From Laspinema palackyanum D2c (GTDB taxonomy: Bacteria > Cyanobacteriota > Cyanobacteriia > Cyanobacteriales > Laspinemataceae): a stretch of DNA of 64,000 bases. The stretch is taken from positions 56,684 to 120,683 of the forward strand of contig NZ_JAMXFD010000003.1 of the NCBI RefSeq assembly GCF_025370875.1, written 5' to 3'. The notes below the pieces were generated by a model. It was not told the origin of the DNA. It made no database searches and worked only from the letters and a program-made list of their open reading frames with translations. A program made the translations under genes and the position numbers. Shown one piece after another: positions 1-9,499 of the stretch. The stretch's first letter is position 1, and each line of letters begins with the position of its first letter.

Positions 1-997
1 GGCACAAATTGACCAAATCGGGGCCTGGGCGCGAAAGTCCACCGCGAAACCCGTTTCCGGTGGATTCTAACCCGGCGCGGGCGGCCCAGCGTCGGTCCCA
101 GTAAAACCCATTCACCACGCCCTTTTCAATCAGGGTATTGGGACTGGTGGGAGTGCCTTCATCGTCAAATTCACAAGCGGATGGGCCCAGGGTGGGGTCT
201 TCAAATAACGTTAGGCGCTCATCAAAGACTTTTTCTCCCACTTTATCCATGAGGGGGGATGCCTTTTGCACCACCGCTTGACCGGATAAGATGGTATCGA
301 ATAGACTGCCCAAGGTACTCGCTGCGGCTCTTGGGGTAAAGAAGACCGGGAAAGAACCACTGGTGATGATGGCGGGACGTTCGGCGAGTTGGTATTTTTT
401 GAGGAGGTCTTTGAGGAGGCGATCAAAGTCGGGCAGGCGATCGCGGGCGACATCATAGCTATAAGCTTGCAGGAAATCTTCCCCTTTGACTAAGTTACCA
501 CTCAGACTGGAGCTCACAATCTGGCTCGATCGCGTGGCATACAAATCTTCGCTGGTCATAATTTTGACCGTCCCACTGCGAATATGAAAGCTGACATCCA
601 CCAGAATATCGGGGTTGTAACCGTGAACCTGCTCAATTTGATTCCGACCGACTTCCAGCAATTCCTGGGTGGTTGGGGGTTGAAATTCTGAGGTTGGGGA
701 GGACAAATGGAGGTTACTGGCGAATTCAAATTCCGCACTGTCGCCAATTTCCGAGGTTTGCACCGCAGCATCAACTAAATCATCCAGGCGGGTCAAATCC
801 GTGGAACTGGCAAAGCCAATTTTGCCCTTGGAAATCACCCGGAGGGCCACCCCTTGGAGGGCTTTGGTTTGCAGGGATTTCAGGCGGTTGTTTTCAAATT
901 CAATCGGGGTATCTTGACTGGAGACATAGTAAACTTCGGCAGAGTCTACCCGAGATTTTGCCAAATCGAGAATTTTCTCAAGAGTCGAATCACTCAC
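1..997 (-). CDS. tldE: TldE/PmbA family protein, C-terminus cut by window edge
   Basis: Reading leftward, an uninterrupted frame of about 332 codons runs off position 1, so roughly the last 100 residues of a usual ~440-residue TldE/PmbA protein are missing. Family members work with TldD as a heterodimeric metalloprotease that trims peptides and unfolded polypeptides; TldE itself lacks the zinc site. Visible family stretches are LDLAKSRVDSAEVYYVSS near the N-terminus, LKSLQTKALQGVALRVI, and near the edge the block GPSACEFDDEGTPT followed by GVVNGFYWDRRWAAR. I chose the GTG at 997 because it starts just before LEKILDLA. An in-frame ATG at 1096 would add 33 residues that include a HIP1 site and look non-coding. 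Neither start has a strong ribosome-binding site. The likely partner tldD is at 18.7 kb on the other strand. Confidence 0.85.
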   Translation of the reverse strand, partial: MSDSTLEKILDLAKSRVDSAEVYYVSSQDTPIEFENNRLKSLQTKALQGVALRVISKGKIGFASSTDLTRLDDLVDAAVQTSEIGDSAEFEFASNLHLSSPTSEFQPPTTQELLEVGRNQIEQVHGYNPDILVDVSFHIRSGTVKIMTSEDLYATRSSQIVSSSLSGNLVKGEDFLQAYSYDVARDRLPDFDRLLKDLLKKYQLAERPAIITSGSFPVFFTPRAAASTLGSLFDTILSGQAVVQKASPLMDKVGEKVFDERLTLFEDPTLGPSACEFDDEGTPTSPNTLIEKGVVNGFYWDRRWAARAGLESTGNGFRGGLSRPGPDLVNLC

Positions 998-1137
998 AAT
1001 TTCTGTCGCTGTTACTGGTTTTCTTCTCGATCTTAGGTCGGATCGGCCTGCGATCGCTACCCTTGTGGATCGGAATCTGGGAATAACATCGCTCATGAGC
1101 AATCATACCCGGATTTTTTTCCGGAAATTCTGGAAAA

Positions 1138-1326
1138 TTACTCCGGTTTGGTTGGTTTGCTGGGACTGCGACGGGATTTTTCCTGCTGTTTCTGTCGTTT
1201 GAGGCGCTGAATCTCCACTAGCACCTGTTGCCACTGTGCGTTTAATTCCTTGGAGGCATCATCGCTATGAAAATCTAAATAAGTGACCGTTTTGCGAATT
1301 AAATACTCAAATTCTGGTAAGTTCAT
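1138..1326 (-). CDS. Small charged protein of unknown function (62 aa)
   Basis: I do not recognise this family. The 62-residue product starts MNLPEFEYLIRKTVTYL, has an amphipathic helical middle (AQWQQVLVEIQRLKRQKQQ), and ends in a basic, Ser/Pro-rich tail. It has no membrane segment or signal peptide, so it is probably cytoplasmic. It lies between tldE and the terminator behind the ABC transporter, on the same strand as both. There is no clear purine-rich ribosome-binding site before the ATG. Evidence for it being real is the orderly amino-acid composition and the absence of another gene in the interval. Confidence 0.5.
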   Translation of the reverse strand: MNLPEFEYLIRKTVTYLDFHSDDASKELNAQWQQVLVEIQRLKRQKQQEKSRRSPSKPTKPE

Positions 1327-1464
1327 AAGGGTTATTTTTGGAGAAACCAGTGTGAGATAATATCTAAAACTGAAACAAGTATATTAACATAGGGTTTAGA
1401 AATTTTTATAAAAACTGCTGGACTTGAAGCTAAGGGCAATGGGCTTACTTCAATCCTTGAGAGA

Positions 1465-1499
1465 AAAACCCCCTCACCTTAAACGGGTGAGGGGGTTTT
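1465..1499. terminator. Strong intrinsic terminator hairpin, usable in both directions
   Basis: A 14-bp perfect inverted repeat (AAAACCCCCTCACC / GGTGAGGGGGTTTT) with a 7-nt loop. It has a U-run on either strand. It lies just past the stop codon of the ABC-transporter ATPase gene and most likely ends that operon. Confidence 0.85.
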
Positions 1500-1540
1500 G
1501 GAGTTAGATTTACCGGCCTTTGGGGGAATCACCTCCATCA

Positions 1541-2383
1541 TCAATCATCCTGAGTGAAATAGCGATCGAGAAAATCAAGGGCATGATTTCGTAACTCGTA
1601 ATACCGCTTATCATCTCGTAAGGCGGCGCGATCGCGCGGATGAGCAAAAGGCACGTTGAGAATTTCCCCGATTTGGGCTTGGGGACCATTGGTCATCATC
1701 ACAATTCGGTCTGACATAAACAGCGCCTCATCCACATCGTGAGTAATCATCATCACCGCCTGGGGATGATGTTCCCAAATATCCAACACCTGCCGCTGTA
1801 ACTTGCCTCGGGTGAGGGCATCCAACGCCCCAAACGGTTCATCCATTAACAGCATTTTCGGTCGAATCGCCAACGCCCGAGCAATTCCCACCCGCTGCTT
1901 CATCCCCCCAGAAATTTCGTCGGGGTATTTCTCCGCTGCGGCATTGAGATTCACCATTGCTAAATGTTCATTGACGATTTCTCGCTTTTCTACTTCTGAC
2001 AAACGGCCCAGCACTTCATCGACTGCAAGGCGCACATTTTGCCGGACTGTTAGCCAGGGTAACAGAGAATATTGCTGGAAAACCATCATTCTTTCTGCTC
2101 CGGGCTTAGAAATGGGTTTTCCTTCCAAAGTTACCAGGCCGGAACTGGCTTGCTCTAGCCCTGCTACAATTTTGAGTAAGGTAGATTTGCCACAACCCGA
2201 GTGACCAATTATAGAAATATATTCATCTGGCTGCACAGTGAGATCGATGCCGTCCAAAATAACATTCTGACCGCCACCGGCCTGGGGATAAGCTTTGACT
2301 AAATCACGAATGACTAAAAAATCCTCGGTTGCAAGAGTTGGGGAATTAGGGGAATTAAAGGAATAATTACTAGGTTTAACCAC
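1541..2383 (-). CDS. ABC transporter ATPase, NrtD/CmpD/SsuB type
   Basis: ATP-binding subunit of an importer of the nitrate/bicarbonate/cyanate/taurine family, attached to the inner face of the cytoplasmic membrane. The 280 residues contain Walker A GHSGCGKST at about 60-68, the Q-loop at VFQQYSLLPWL, the signature ISGGMKQR at about 157-164, Walker B MLLMDEPFGALD at about 177-188 and the switch histidine in MMITHDVDEA near 215. The family-typical YPDEISGGMKQRV supports the NrtD/CmpD/SsuB group. It is the third gene of a leftward set after the permease and binding protein. It has no fused binding-protein domain, so it is not NrtC or CmpC. Substrate cannot be read from this subunit. Confidence 0.9.
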   Translation of the reverse strand: MVKPSNYSFNSPNSPTLATEDFLVIRDLVKAYPQAGGGQNVILDGIDLTVQPDEYISIIGHSGCGKSTLLKIVAGLEQASSGLVTLEGKPISKPGAERMMVFQQYSLLPWLTVRQNVRLAVDEVLGRLSEVEKREIVNEHLAMVNLNAAAEKYPDEISGGMKQRVGIARALAIRPKMLLMDEPFGALDALTRGKLQRQVLDIWEHHPQAVMMITHDVDEALFMSDRIVMMTNGPQAQIGEILNVPFAHPRDRAALRDDKRYYELRNHALDFLDRYFTQDD

Positions 2384-2526
2384 GATTCACCTCGCTAAAT
2401 AAAGTTGATAAAACAGACCGTTAGGACAAATAGAAACAGAGCGGGAGCCGCTTGTTAACGGCATCCAATCCATTCAAATATCCGCCCCGAGTGCGAGCGT
2501 CTCCCTCGCTATTTAATGTCCAAACG

Positions 2527-3939
2527 CTAGGACAGATAAAAGTTAACGGGAGCCTTCGCCCGAATTTCAAAACTGTTGAGATAGCCGACGGGGTTGCTGG
2601 GGTCGAAAGACTTGCGATCGATAAACAACTCCCCCGGTTCTACTTTGTAATCCTCTGCTGGACAGGGAATGCCCATTTCCGTGGCAATCTCACGGTAGAG
2701 GTCTGTGCGCCAGCTCCGACGTGCTAAGGCATCCGCATTGGCTGGAAACTCGCTCACTTGTCCCCATCTTGCCGCCTGGGTCATCAGCCAGAGGGCCTGA
2801 GATTGCCATAAAAAGGTCGAGTGATCCCCTGGCGGGTGAGGCAAATTATCAGGCAATTTATCAAAAATTGTGGTGTCAATATTAGAAACTATCCGATCTT
2901 GACCATCAAAACCTCCATAGTTGTAATTGCCCACCAGAGCGGGACTTGTGAACTTAGCGGGTGCGCCGGTAAAGGCTCGGGCTGAAATAATCTGAGCCAC
3001 TTCTTCCCGATTGGCGGGGTCACCACAATACTGGCAGGCTTCAATCATGGCCTTGACCAAAGAGCGATAAGTGCGGGGATTTTCCTCAATAAACGACTCC
3101 ATCACCGCCAAAATTCGGTCCGGATGACCCCGCCACACTTCCTTACCTTGGGCAAAGGTAAAGCCGACTCCTTCATTCCCGGTAATGGCCCGGGTATTCC
3201 AAGGTTCAGCCACCATATAGGCTTGCATCGCCCCAATTCGCACATTGGTGACCATTTGAGGGGGTGGAATGATCATGATCCGAAAGGTGGAGATGGGATC
3301 GACACCCGCCGCTGCTGCCAGATAGCGGACGAAGTATTCATAAATGGCCGAACTCAGGACCACAGCCCAGATTCGCTGGTCGGAGGGCAACCCGTCAAAG
3401 TAATTGCGAAAGTCCCGAGCAAATGCATCTAAATCTCCGTTATATTCGTGCAGGGGTCGCAGTCCGCTATCCCACATCCGGCGATTCATGGTCATGGCAT
3501 TACCATGACGGTGAATGGTCATCGCCCCACACATGGGCGCATGGCGTGCCCCCTCTGCTCCTAAGCGAGCATTAGTAATTGAGCCCGATACAACGGGGGA
3601 TGCCTCTAACCGGCCAAAGATGAGACCATCTCGGGAGGTACCCCAACTCGCCTCTCGGTTAAGGGTGACATTGAGTCCATATTTATAAAAAAAGCCTTTT
3701 TCGGCAGCTACGGCAAAAGGGGCACAATCATTGACTGGCACATAACCCACTCGGATATTCGGCTGTTCCAAGGTGCTTGGGTCAATTACCTGGTCAATCT
3801 CAAAGGGTTGAGATGAAGAAGGGCTCCGGGAGTTGCCTTTCGCTCCGCCAGAGAAGGCTTGAGCGCAGGCGGACAAGGCGAATCCCGCAGAAAATCCAGC
3901 CACTCCTTTGAGGAGCGATCGCCGACTCATATAATTCAT
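2527..3939 (-). CDS. NrtA/CmpA-family substrate-binding lipoprotein with Tat signal
   Basis: Periplasmic binding component of the ABC importer. The N-terminus SRRSLLKGVAG is a twin-arginine signal (R6-R7), followed by a lipobox LSAC with Cys25, so the mature protein should be a membrane-anchored lipoprotein as NrtA and CmpA are. Family blocks include IRVGYVPVNDCAPFAVAAEKGFF (here residues near 60-85), HRHGNAMTMNRRMWDSG, and IPPPQMVTNVRIGAMQAYMVAEPWN. At 470 residues it is close to the usual 440-460. Neighbours are a permease upstream and an ATPase downstream on the same strand, spaced 187 and 143 bases. Nitrate, nitrite, cyanate and bicarbonate remain possible; I cannot separate them without aligning the binding pocket. 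Confidence 0.85.
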   Translation of the reverse strand: MNYMSRRSLLKGVAGFSAGFALSACAQAFSGGAKGNSRSPSSSQPFEIDQVIDPSTLEQPNIRVGYVPVNDCAPFAVAAEKGFFYKYGLNVTLNREASWGTSRDGLIFGRLEASPVVSGSITNARLGAEGARHAPMCGAMTIHRHGNAMTMNRRMWDSGLRPLHEYNGDLDAFARDFRNYFDGLPSDQRIWAVVLSSAIYEYFVRYLAAAAGVDPISTFRIMIIPPPQMVTNVRIGAMQAYMVAEPWNTRAITGNEGVGFTFAQGKEVWRGHPDRILAVMESFIEENPRTYRSLVKAMIEACQYCGDPANREEVAQIISARAFTGAPAKFTSPALVGNYNYGGFDGQDRIVSNIDTTIFDKLPDNLPHPPGDHSTFLWQSQALWLMTQAARWGQVSEFPANADALARRSWRTDLYREIATEMGIPCPAEDYKVEPGELFIDRKSFDPSNPVGYLNSFEIRAKAPVNFYLS

Positions 3940-4125
3940 GATGTTCAGGAGTATCTAAAAGTTTAGTAAGCTGTCTTACTCCATCTGGGTATAAACAACC
4001 CCTCCATTGCTAGAGGAGAACCCCAAGAATGAATGTATGACAGATTAATTGTGGTTGTTAAAGATGGCGCTAAACGGTCTCTCCCCTAGCCCAGCTTTAC
4101 CCAAATCAAAGGCAATCGGGCCCGA

Positions 4126-4962
4126 TTAAATCGAGGTAGCTGGCCGATGGGTGGCCCATTGCTGAAGCCTAAGCAGCAGGTAGTCCAGAATCAGACCCGT
4201 CAAACCAATGACGAGGACGGCTAGAAATACAGAACTCAAGTTCAGACGGTTCCATTCATCCCAGACGAAAAAGCCGATGCCAATGCCGCCGGTTAACATT
4301 TCAACGGCGACAATGACCAGCCAAGCAATCCCTAAACTAATTCTTAATCCGGTGAAAATATAAGGGAGACTCGCAGGCCACAAAATCTGGGTCATCTTCC
4401 GCCACTGGGACATTTCCAGAACTTCGGCCACTTGTAGATAGTCCTTGGGTACGCTGGAGACCCCCAGGGCGGTGTTAATTAGGGTCGGCCAGAGGGAGGT
4501 AATGAAAATAACAAAGATCGCTGATGGATCGGCGAGGTTGAAGATTGCCAAGGCGATCGGTAACCAGGCCACGGGAGAAACGGGTTTGAAAATCTGAACG
4601 ACGGGGTTAATTGCCTTCATTGCCTTTGGGGAGAGGCCAATCCAGAACCCAACGGGAATGGCAACCAACGTACCCAGGGCGAAACCCAAGAGGACTCGGC
4701 GCAAACTGGCTAAGAGTAGCCAACCAATGCCTAAGTCTCCCGGTCCCCGACGATAAAAGGGATTGAGAATATAATCCATATTCGCCACCAGTGCCTCCCA
4801 CGGAGTCGGCATCAGGGTGGTAAAAAAGGTGGCGATCGCCCACCACAGGGCAAGAATCACGGCAAAACCGATCGCTGGTAACAATACCGAGTCCAATTGG
4901 ACCCGGCGACGCTGTGCGTATGAAAAACTGCTGCCCTTGCGGGTAGCGACACTTCTACTCAT
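4126..4962 (-). CDS. ABC transporter permease, NrtB/CmpB type
   Basis: Membrane subunit (278 residues) of the importer encoded with the two downstream genes. It has about six hydrophobic spans starting near residue 25. The EAA loop that docks the ATPase lies around residues 180-202 (VAEVLEMSQWRKMTQILWPA). The blocks MPTPWEALVANMDYI and FKPVSPVAWLPIALAIF are typical of NrtB and relatives. It is the first gene of the set, which is unusual because nrt, cmp and cyn operons usually begin with the binding protein. A basic N-terminal tail of about 25 residues precedes the first span. Confidence 0.87.
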   Translation of the reverse strand: MSRSVATRKGSSFSYAQRRRVQLDSVLLPAIGFAVILALWWAIATFFTTLMPTPWEALVANMDYILNPFYRRGPGDLGIGWLLLASLRRVLLGFALGTLVAIPVGFWIGLSPKAMKAINPVVQIFKPVSPVAWLPIALAIFNLADPSAIFVIFITSLWPTLINTALGVSSVPKDYLQVAEVLEMSQWRKMTQILWPASLPYIFTGLRISLGIAWLVIVAVEMLTGGIGIGFFVWDEWNRLNLSSVFLAVLVIGLTGLILDYLLLRLQQWATHRPATSI

Positions 4963-5507
4963 TTAATTTTCCCCTCAGAGTCTAGGACCAAAGGGAGTAA
5001 GTCGTAGCGATGCTTGGCCTAGGACACTGAAGCCGTCAGGTTATTATAAATATCCTGCACTTCAGTCTCCTCTCAATGCCTACGAGGTTAGCTGACGGGC
5101 TAGAGCTGAGAGATGCTCTTCTTTCTCTTTTTCCATGAAAGATTCGCCCCGATATATGGTTCCCCCGCTTCAGGTGCGATCGCAAACAAGCTGCGGCTCC
5201 TAAATTAGGCTGACTTACTCTTGAAATTCATTCTTACGAAAAATTTGCAGAAATGTCAAGGGGGTACGAAATTTAATTTTTTGGGGATTAGGGGCGGTCC
5301 CTAATAAAGTCCGTAAGTCGCTCTCCCTCTTAGTTGGTAGTAACGCCTTCAGTCGTTCTCCCCCCTTTGGAGTAATATCGAACACTCTCCTGATTTTTTA
5401 TCTGTCCTGCGAACGGGGATAAGATAACGACTGAAGTCGTTACTACGAACTTAAGAAACGACTGAAGTCGGGACGTTGAACGCGGATACTGGCAAAAATT
5501 ATATCCG
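4963..5507. other. Intergenic region: transporter promoter side and repeat copies
   Basis: No credible gene is seen. The half next to the permease start must hold the operon promoter, but I could not find a convincing NtcA box (GTA-N8-TAC). The half near 5330-5490 holds copies of the CGACTTCAGTCG repeat family described separately. Confidence 0.6.
5418..5485 (-). repeat. Two-unit copy of the CGACTTCAGTCG palindromic repeat family
   Basis: On the minus strand the segment reads GTTCAACGTCCCGACTTCAG, then TCGTTTC, then GTTCGTAGTAACGACTTCAG and TCGTTATC. These are the same two unit types that alternate in the array at 55.4 kb. A degenerate third copy lies at about 5334-5361. Confidence 0.8.
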
Positions 5508-5981
5508 CTAGGAAGTACGGGGCTTTGAGGGTTTGGCTTGTAAAATTGTTACCTTTAGGGGGAAGACTTTTGAGCCGAGTTGTCCTAAGAAAAACTTGAT
5601 TTTTAGAGGCTTGGGTAATTCTGACCAGGAAATTTTCACAAATCCTAACTGTTCATAAAACTCCACCAACCAGCCCATACATTCCACATAAACCGGCCCG
5701 ATCGCCTCTTTGACTAAATGCTGAACCAGATAGGACCCTAATCCGCGATCGCGCCAAGATTTGTCAACGACTAAACTCCCCAATTCCTGACAACCGGAAA
5801 ATTGCCGTAATTGTCCACAAGCGATGACTTTATCCGGGAATTCAATCACCGAAAAATTTTCCCATCGCAACTGGGTGGGGTCTAATTTTGCTTGAAATAC
5901 TAATTTACGAATCGCTCGCAAATCTTCGGGAGTTGCAGGGCGCAGAATACAGCCCAAAGGCAGAGATTTTGATGCAGCCAT
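5508..5981 (-). CDS. GNAT-family N-acetyltransferase
   Basis: A 157-residue protein with the GNAT fold. It begins with ILRPATPEDLRAIRKLV, has the beta-4 strand ELGSLVVDKSWR, and carries the acetyl-CoA loop RDRGLGSYLVQHLV (R-x-x-G-x-G) near residues 97-110. The FYEQLGFVKIS motif typical of the last part of the domain follows. It would transfer an acetyl group from acetyl-CoA to an amine, but the substrate is not predictable. It is cytoplasmic. It follows chlD on the same strand with a strong hairpin between them, so it is probably transcribed separately. Confidence 0.8.
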   Translation of the reverse strand: MAASKSLPLGCILRPATPEDLRAIRKLVFQAKLDPTQLRWENFSVIEFPDKVIACGQLRQFSGCQELGSLVVDKSWRDRGLGSYLVQHLVKEAIGPVYVECMGWLVEFYEQLGFVKISWSELPKPLKIKFFLGQLGSKVFPLKVTILQAKPSKPRTS

Positions 5982-6021
5982 GACGTAAATTCAGTCGCAA
6001 TAATGAACCGAAACCGGGACC

Positions 6022-6070
6022 TTGAGAATGGGAGAATAAAGAATTAATCTTCTAATTCTCCCATTCTCAA
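6022..6070 (-). terminator. Terminator-like 16-bp inverted repeat after chlD
   Basis: Perfect 16-bp arms (6022-6037 and 6055-6070, TTGAGAATGGGAGAAT and its complement) with a 17-nt loop. It begins ten bases past the chlD stop codon. It lacks a long U-run, so it may also act as an RNA-stabilising stem. Confidence 0.65.
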
Positions 6071-6079
6071 TGCCCAATC

Positions 6080-8137
6080 CTAGCGAGATTTCATTTCAGC
6101 TAATGCACCTCTAGCCATATCTGCGATCGCCCGGTCTGTGGCCTTGGGTAAACTATAATATCGACCCCCTGCCGCTTTTGCTAACTCTTTCGCAAACCCG
6201 GTGGAAACAAACTTATTCTCTGTATCAATCATCAACAACTGCATTCCCACGCCGCGAATTTTACCGGCAATGTTGAGCAATTCTCCCTTAATATCCGGTT
6301 TCTCCCCTTCAATTTGCGGTTCACCCAAGGACCGAGATAAGGGAACATTTCCCCGTCCATCGGTAATGGCAACGATCGCCACTTGACCGATATCTCCCGA
6401 TTGTTGAGCATTTAACCCCACCCGCACTGCGGTACTTAATCCATGTGCTAAGGGCGATCCACCGCCACAGGGCAACCGTTCTAACCGTCTGCGGGCCGAA
6501 GTAATCGATCGCGTGGGGGGTAACAACACATCCGCTTGTTCTCCTCGGAACGGAATCAAAGCGATTTGGTCGCGGTTTTGATAGGCTTCCGTCAGCAGTT
6601 GTAAGACAGCCCCTTTCGCCGATTGCATCCGGTTGAGTGCCATCGAACCCGAGGCATCCACCACAAAGATAATTAAAGACCCGGCTTTTCTTGCCAAGCG
6701 TTTCGATCGCAAATCCCCTTGTTCCACAATCACCTTGCGGTCCGGTTGCTTTTCCCGACGGGCTTTTTGGTAGGGTGCAGCAGCGCGTAACGTCGCATCC
6801 ACCGCCACCCGTTGCACCTTACCCTTGGGTAACATCGGCTTAATATACCGTCCGCGATCGTCAGAAAAAATAATGCTGCGACTGCCCGACTTCCCTTGCC
6901 GTTTTGCCATTTGTGCGAAATACAGCACACTCGGGTCCATAATCACCCCTTCAGGATCGAACAAAAACTCTTCAGGAATACTTTGTTCCTGTTCTGGTTG
7001 TTCCTGTTCTTCCTGTTCGTCTTGTTCTTCCGGTTCTTCCTCCTCCGGTTCATCTTGTTGCTGATCCGAGTTATCTTGCGGCGGTGGCGGTGGGGGTGGC
7101 GGTGGGGGTTGTTCCTCCTCCGGTGGGGTTTGGACAATCGTCGAACGGGGAACAATCACCAATTCCACCGCCCGACGCAGGTCCTCTGCATTGACCGTGG
7201 TGCGACCATCCAGGGCCGCCGATGCCTTGGCAACGCGCAGGGCAAATAATTCGGCGCGATGACCCTGGACGCCGCCTCGGAGGGCTTCATTAACCAGATA
7301 GGCGATTTGGTCCGAGTTAATTTCCACATCCTTTAACCATTCTCGGGCAAGGAGAATTTGGGTTTTCAGGTTGTCAATATCTTCGGTGTATTGGTGTAAG
7401 AACGCTTGGGGAGAAGCGGAGTAGGATAAAGCTTGTTCCACCGCTTCCACCCGCTGATCTAAGCCGAGGACCCCATCAGCAGAGAGGGTAATAGCAATGC
7501 GATCGAGCAGATGTTCGCGCAGGGACCCTTCCTCGGGGTTATAGGTGGCGATAAACAGGGGTTTGCAAGGATGTTGGAAGCTAATCCCTTCCCGTTCGAT
7601 TTGGTTGCGTCCATCGGTGAGGACGCTTAACAGCAGGTTGGCAATTTGGTCATCGAGGAGGTTAATTTCATCAATATAGAGTACCCCCCGATGCGCTTGG
7701 GCGAGTAAACCCGGTTGAAATACCGTGTCCCCTTGCTTGACCGACTGTTCCACATCCACGGACCCTAATAAACGGTCTTCGGTGACCCCCAGGGGGATTT
7801 GCACAAAGGGGGCGGGAATGATTTGGGTGGGAACCTCATCCGGGGTAGTGCCATTGGTTCCAGAGTGGGGGTAGGCCTCTCGGGTGAGGTCGTCCCATTC
7901 ATCAGGATTGGTGGGATTGCAGTTGGCGATGGAGTCTTTGACCACTTCAATCGGGGGCAACAGGGCGTGAATGGCACGCGCCATCACGGATTTGGCGGTT
8001 CCCCGACGACCGGCGATCGCCAGTCCTCCCAATCCGGGGTCTACTGCGGTTAACAGTAGGGCGAGTTTAATCGCCTCCTGACCGACAACTGCTGTCAGGG
8101 GAAATGCTGTGAGGGTAGAGGTGCTGGGCGCGGGCAT
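6080..8137 (-). CDS. chlD: Magnesium chelatase subunit D
   Basis: ChlD works with ChlI and ChlH to insert Mg2+ into protoporphyrin IX, the first committed step of chlorophyll synthesis. The 685-residue protein has the expected three parts. An AAA+ domain occupies about residues 1-335 (nucleotide-binding loop GRRGTAKS at 43-50, Walker-B-like [10 protein letters not shown] near 152-161). A Pro- and Glu-rich linker covers about 336-386, with ten consecutive prolines and then an acidic run. The C-terminal von Willebrand A domain has a MIDAS motif DASGS at 494-498. Length matches cyanobacterial ChlD. It is divergent from the membrane-protein gene at 8314 and shares a 176-base intergenic region with it. 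No other chlorophyll gene is adjacent. Confidence 0.96.
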   Translation of the reverse strand: MPAPSTSTLTAFPLTAVVGQEAIKLALLLTAVDPGLGGLAIAGRRGTAKSVMARAIHALLPPIEVVKDSIANCNPTNPDEWDDLTREAYPHSGTNGTTPDEVPTQIIPAPFVQIPLGVTEDRLLGSVDVEQSVKQGDTVFQPGLLAQAHRGVLYIDEINLLDDQIANLLLSVLTDGRNQIEREGISFQHPCKPLFIATYNPEEGSLREHLLDRIAITLSADGVLGLDQRVEAVEQALSYSASPQAFLHQYTEDIDNLKTQILLAREWLKDVEINSDQIAYLVNEALRGGVQGHRAELFALRVAKASAALDGRTTVNAEDLRRAVELVIVPRSTIVQTPPEEEQPPPPPPPPPPQDNSDQQQDEPEEEEPEEQDEQEEQEQPEQEQSIPEEFLFDPEGVIMDPSVLYFAQMAKRQGKSGSRSIIFSDDRGRYIKPMLPKGKVQRVAVDATLRAAAPYQKARREKQPDRKVIVEQGDLRSKRLARKAGSLIIFVVDASGSMALNRMQSAKGAVLQLLTEAYQNRDQIALIPFRGEQADVLLPPTRSITSARRRLERLPCGGGSPLAHGLSTAVRVGLNAQQSGDIGQVAIVAITDGRGNVPLSRSLGEPQIEGEKPDIKGELLNIAGKIRGVGMQLLMIDTENKFVSTGFAKELAKAAGGRYYSLPKATDRAIADMARGALAEMKSR

Positions 8138-8313
8138 GGTTTGAATAATTGCTAGTCCAATGGTTCAGAATATCAAAAAAGCGGGCGGGTCCGGGGATTT
8201 TTTACTGGGCAGGGGGAGTCGCCTGTCCTGAAATCAAGGCCCCTCTAGCCAATCTGGAGAGGTCATGAGCTATATTCCTAGAGGAAAGTCTATTATCTCA
8301 ACGAGCAACGGCT

Positions 8314-9399
8314 GTGAAATTTGGTCAATGGCTTGGTTTTGTTGCCATTCTGATTTCCCTTTATATTTTATGGGAAATTCGGCAATTGTTGTTACTGTTA
8401 TTTGTCGCGGTTGTTTTTGCGACTGCCCTCAATAGTATTGCCAAGCAGTTCCAGAAGCGATTACGTCTCAACCGCACGGTTGCTATTTTTATCACCCTCT
8501 CTCTGACCGTGCTGTTTAATGTGCTGTTTATTTGGCTGGTGGTTCCCCAGTTTCTCGAACAATCTCAACGGATGATTGAGCTATTACCCCAAGTGTTTCT
8601 GGCGTTGCGGGTTTGGTTGCGATCAATAGAAACTCAGTTACCGCTTTGGTTACCGCAACCGCCGAGTCTGGCTGAGTTGATTGTGCAGTTGCAGCCCTTC
8701 GTTTTGCGATCGGTCACGAATTTTGTGGATTTCTTCTCCAATTCGTTTCGGATTGCCCTTCAGCTTTTATTTGTGATGGTGCTGACCTTAATGCTCTTAG
8801 CGAATCCATTGGAATATCGGCAGGCATTTGTTAGACTATTCCCCTCTTTTTATCGCCGTCGTGCCAATGAAATTTTAGATGAATGTGAAATCGGTTTAGG
8901 AAACTGGTTGGCGGGAATTACGATTAATTGTATTTTTATCGGCGGTTTAAGTGGAATCGGCCTTTGGATCTTACAAGTGGATCTGGTTTTAGTTCATGCC
9001 TTGATGGCAGGACTCTTTAATTTTATTCCCAATATTGGCCCCACCATGAGCGCGGTATTTCCGTTGATGATTGCGTTATTAGATGCCCCTTGGAAAGCCT
9101 TAGCGGTGTTAATTTGGTATATTATCATTCAACAGATTGAAAGTTATTGGTTAACGCCTACGGTGATGGCGAAACAAGTGTCTCTATTACCGGCAGTAAC
9201 TCTGGTGGCGCAAATTTTCTTTGCCAGTATTTTTGGGGTGTTGGGATTATTGTTAGCTCTCCCGCTGACTGTGGTGGCTCAGATTTGGATTCAAGAGTTA
9301 TATTTTAAAGATATTATGGACAAATGGAAAAATAAAGGCGCTCAATATGAAATTGAGGTTGACGATCGCCCGGGGGAAAGGGTCACCGAATCCATATAG
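8314..9399 (+). CDS. AI-2E/PerM family transporter (UPF0118)
   Basis: A 361-residue integral membrane protein with a hydrophobic N-terminal pair of spans (IRQLLLLLFVAVVFATALN), a central soluble stretch, and further C-terminal spans. The block GLFNFIPNIGPTMSAVFPL and the segment IQQIESYWLTPTVMAKQVSLLPAVTL are hallmarks of the AI-2E/PerM family, whose members export varied small molecules or ions. The substrate is unknown. The start is GTG at 8314; no strong ribosome-binding site is close. The gene converges on the antiporter gene at 9500. Confidence 0.87.
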   Translation: MKFGQWLGFVAILISLYILWEIRQLLLLLFVAVVFATALNSIAKQFQKRLRLNRTVAIFITLSLTVLFNVLFIWLVVPQFLEQSQRMIELLPQVFLALRVWLRSIETQLPLWLPQPPSLAELIVQLQPFVLRSVTNFVDFFSNSFRIALQLLFVMVLTLMLLANPLEYRQAFVRLFPSFYRRRANEILDECEIGLGNWLAGITINCIFIGGLSGIGLWILQVDLVLVHALMAGLFNFIPNIGPTMSAVFPLMIALLDAPWKALAVLIWYIIIQQIESYWLTPTVMAKQVSLLPAVTLVAQIFFASIFGVLGLLLALPLTVVAQIWIQELYFKDIMDKWKNKGAQYEIEVDDRPGERVTESI

Positions 9400-9499
9400 A
9401 ATCAGTTGGCTTTGATTCGGTGATTGATCCCCCTTTTCCCCCCTTACCAACGGCAATCGGCTTTTTAAAAGTCTGCAAGAAGTATCAAGCTGATTGGGG

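Noticed and set aside
4963..5507. NtcA-binding site upstream of the ABC transporter
   Set aside because: I looked for GTA-N8-TAC with a suitable -10 and found none that I would defend.
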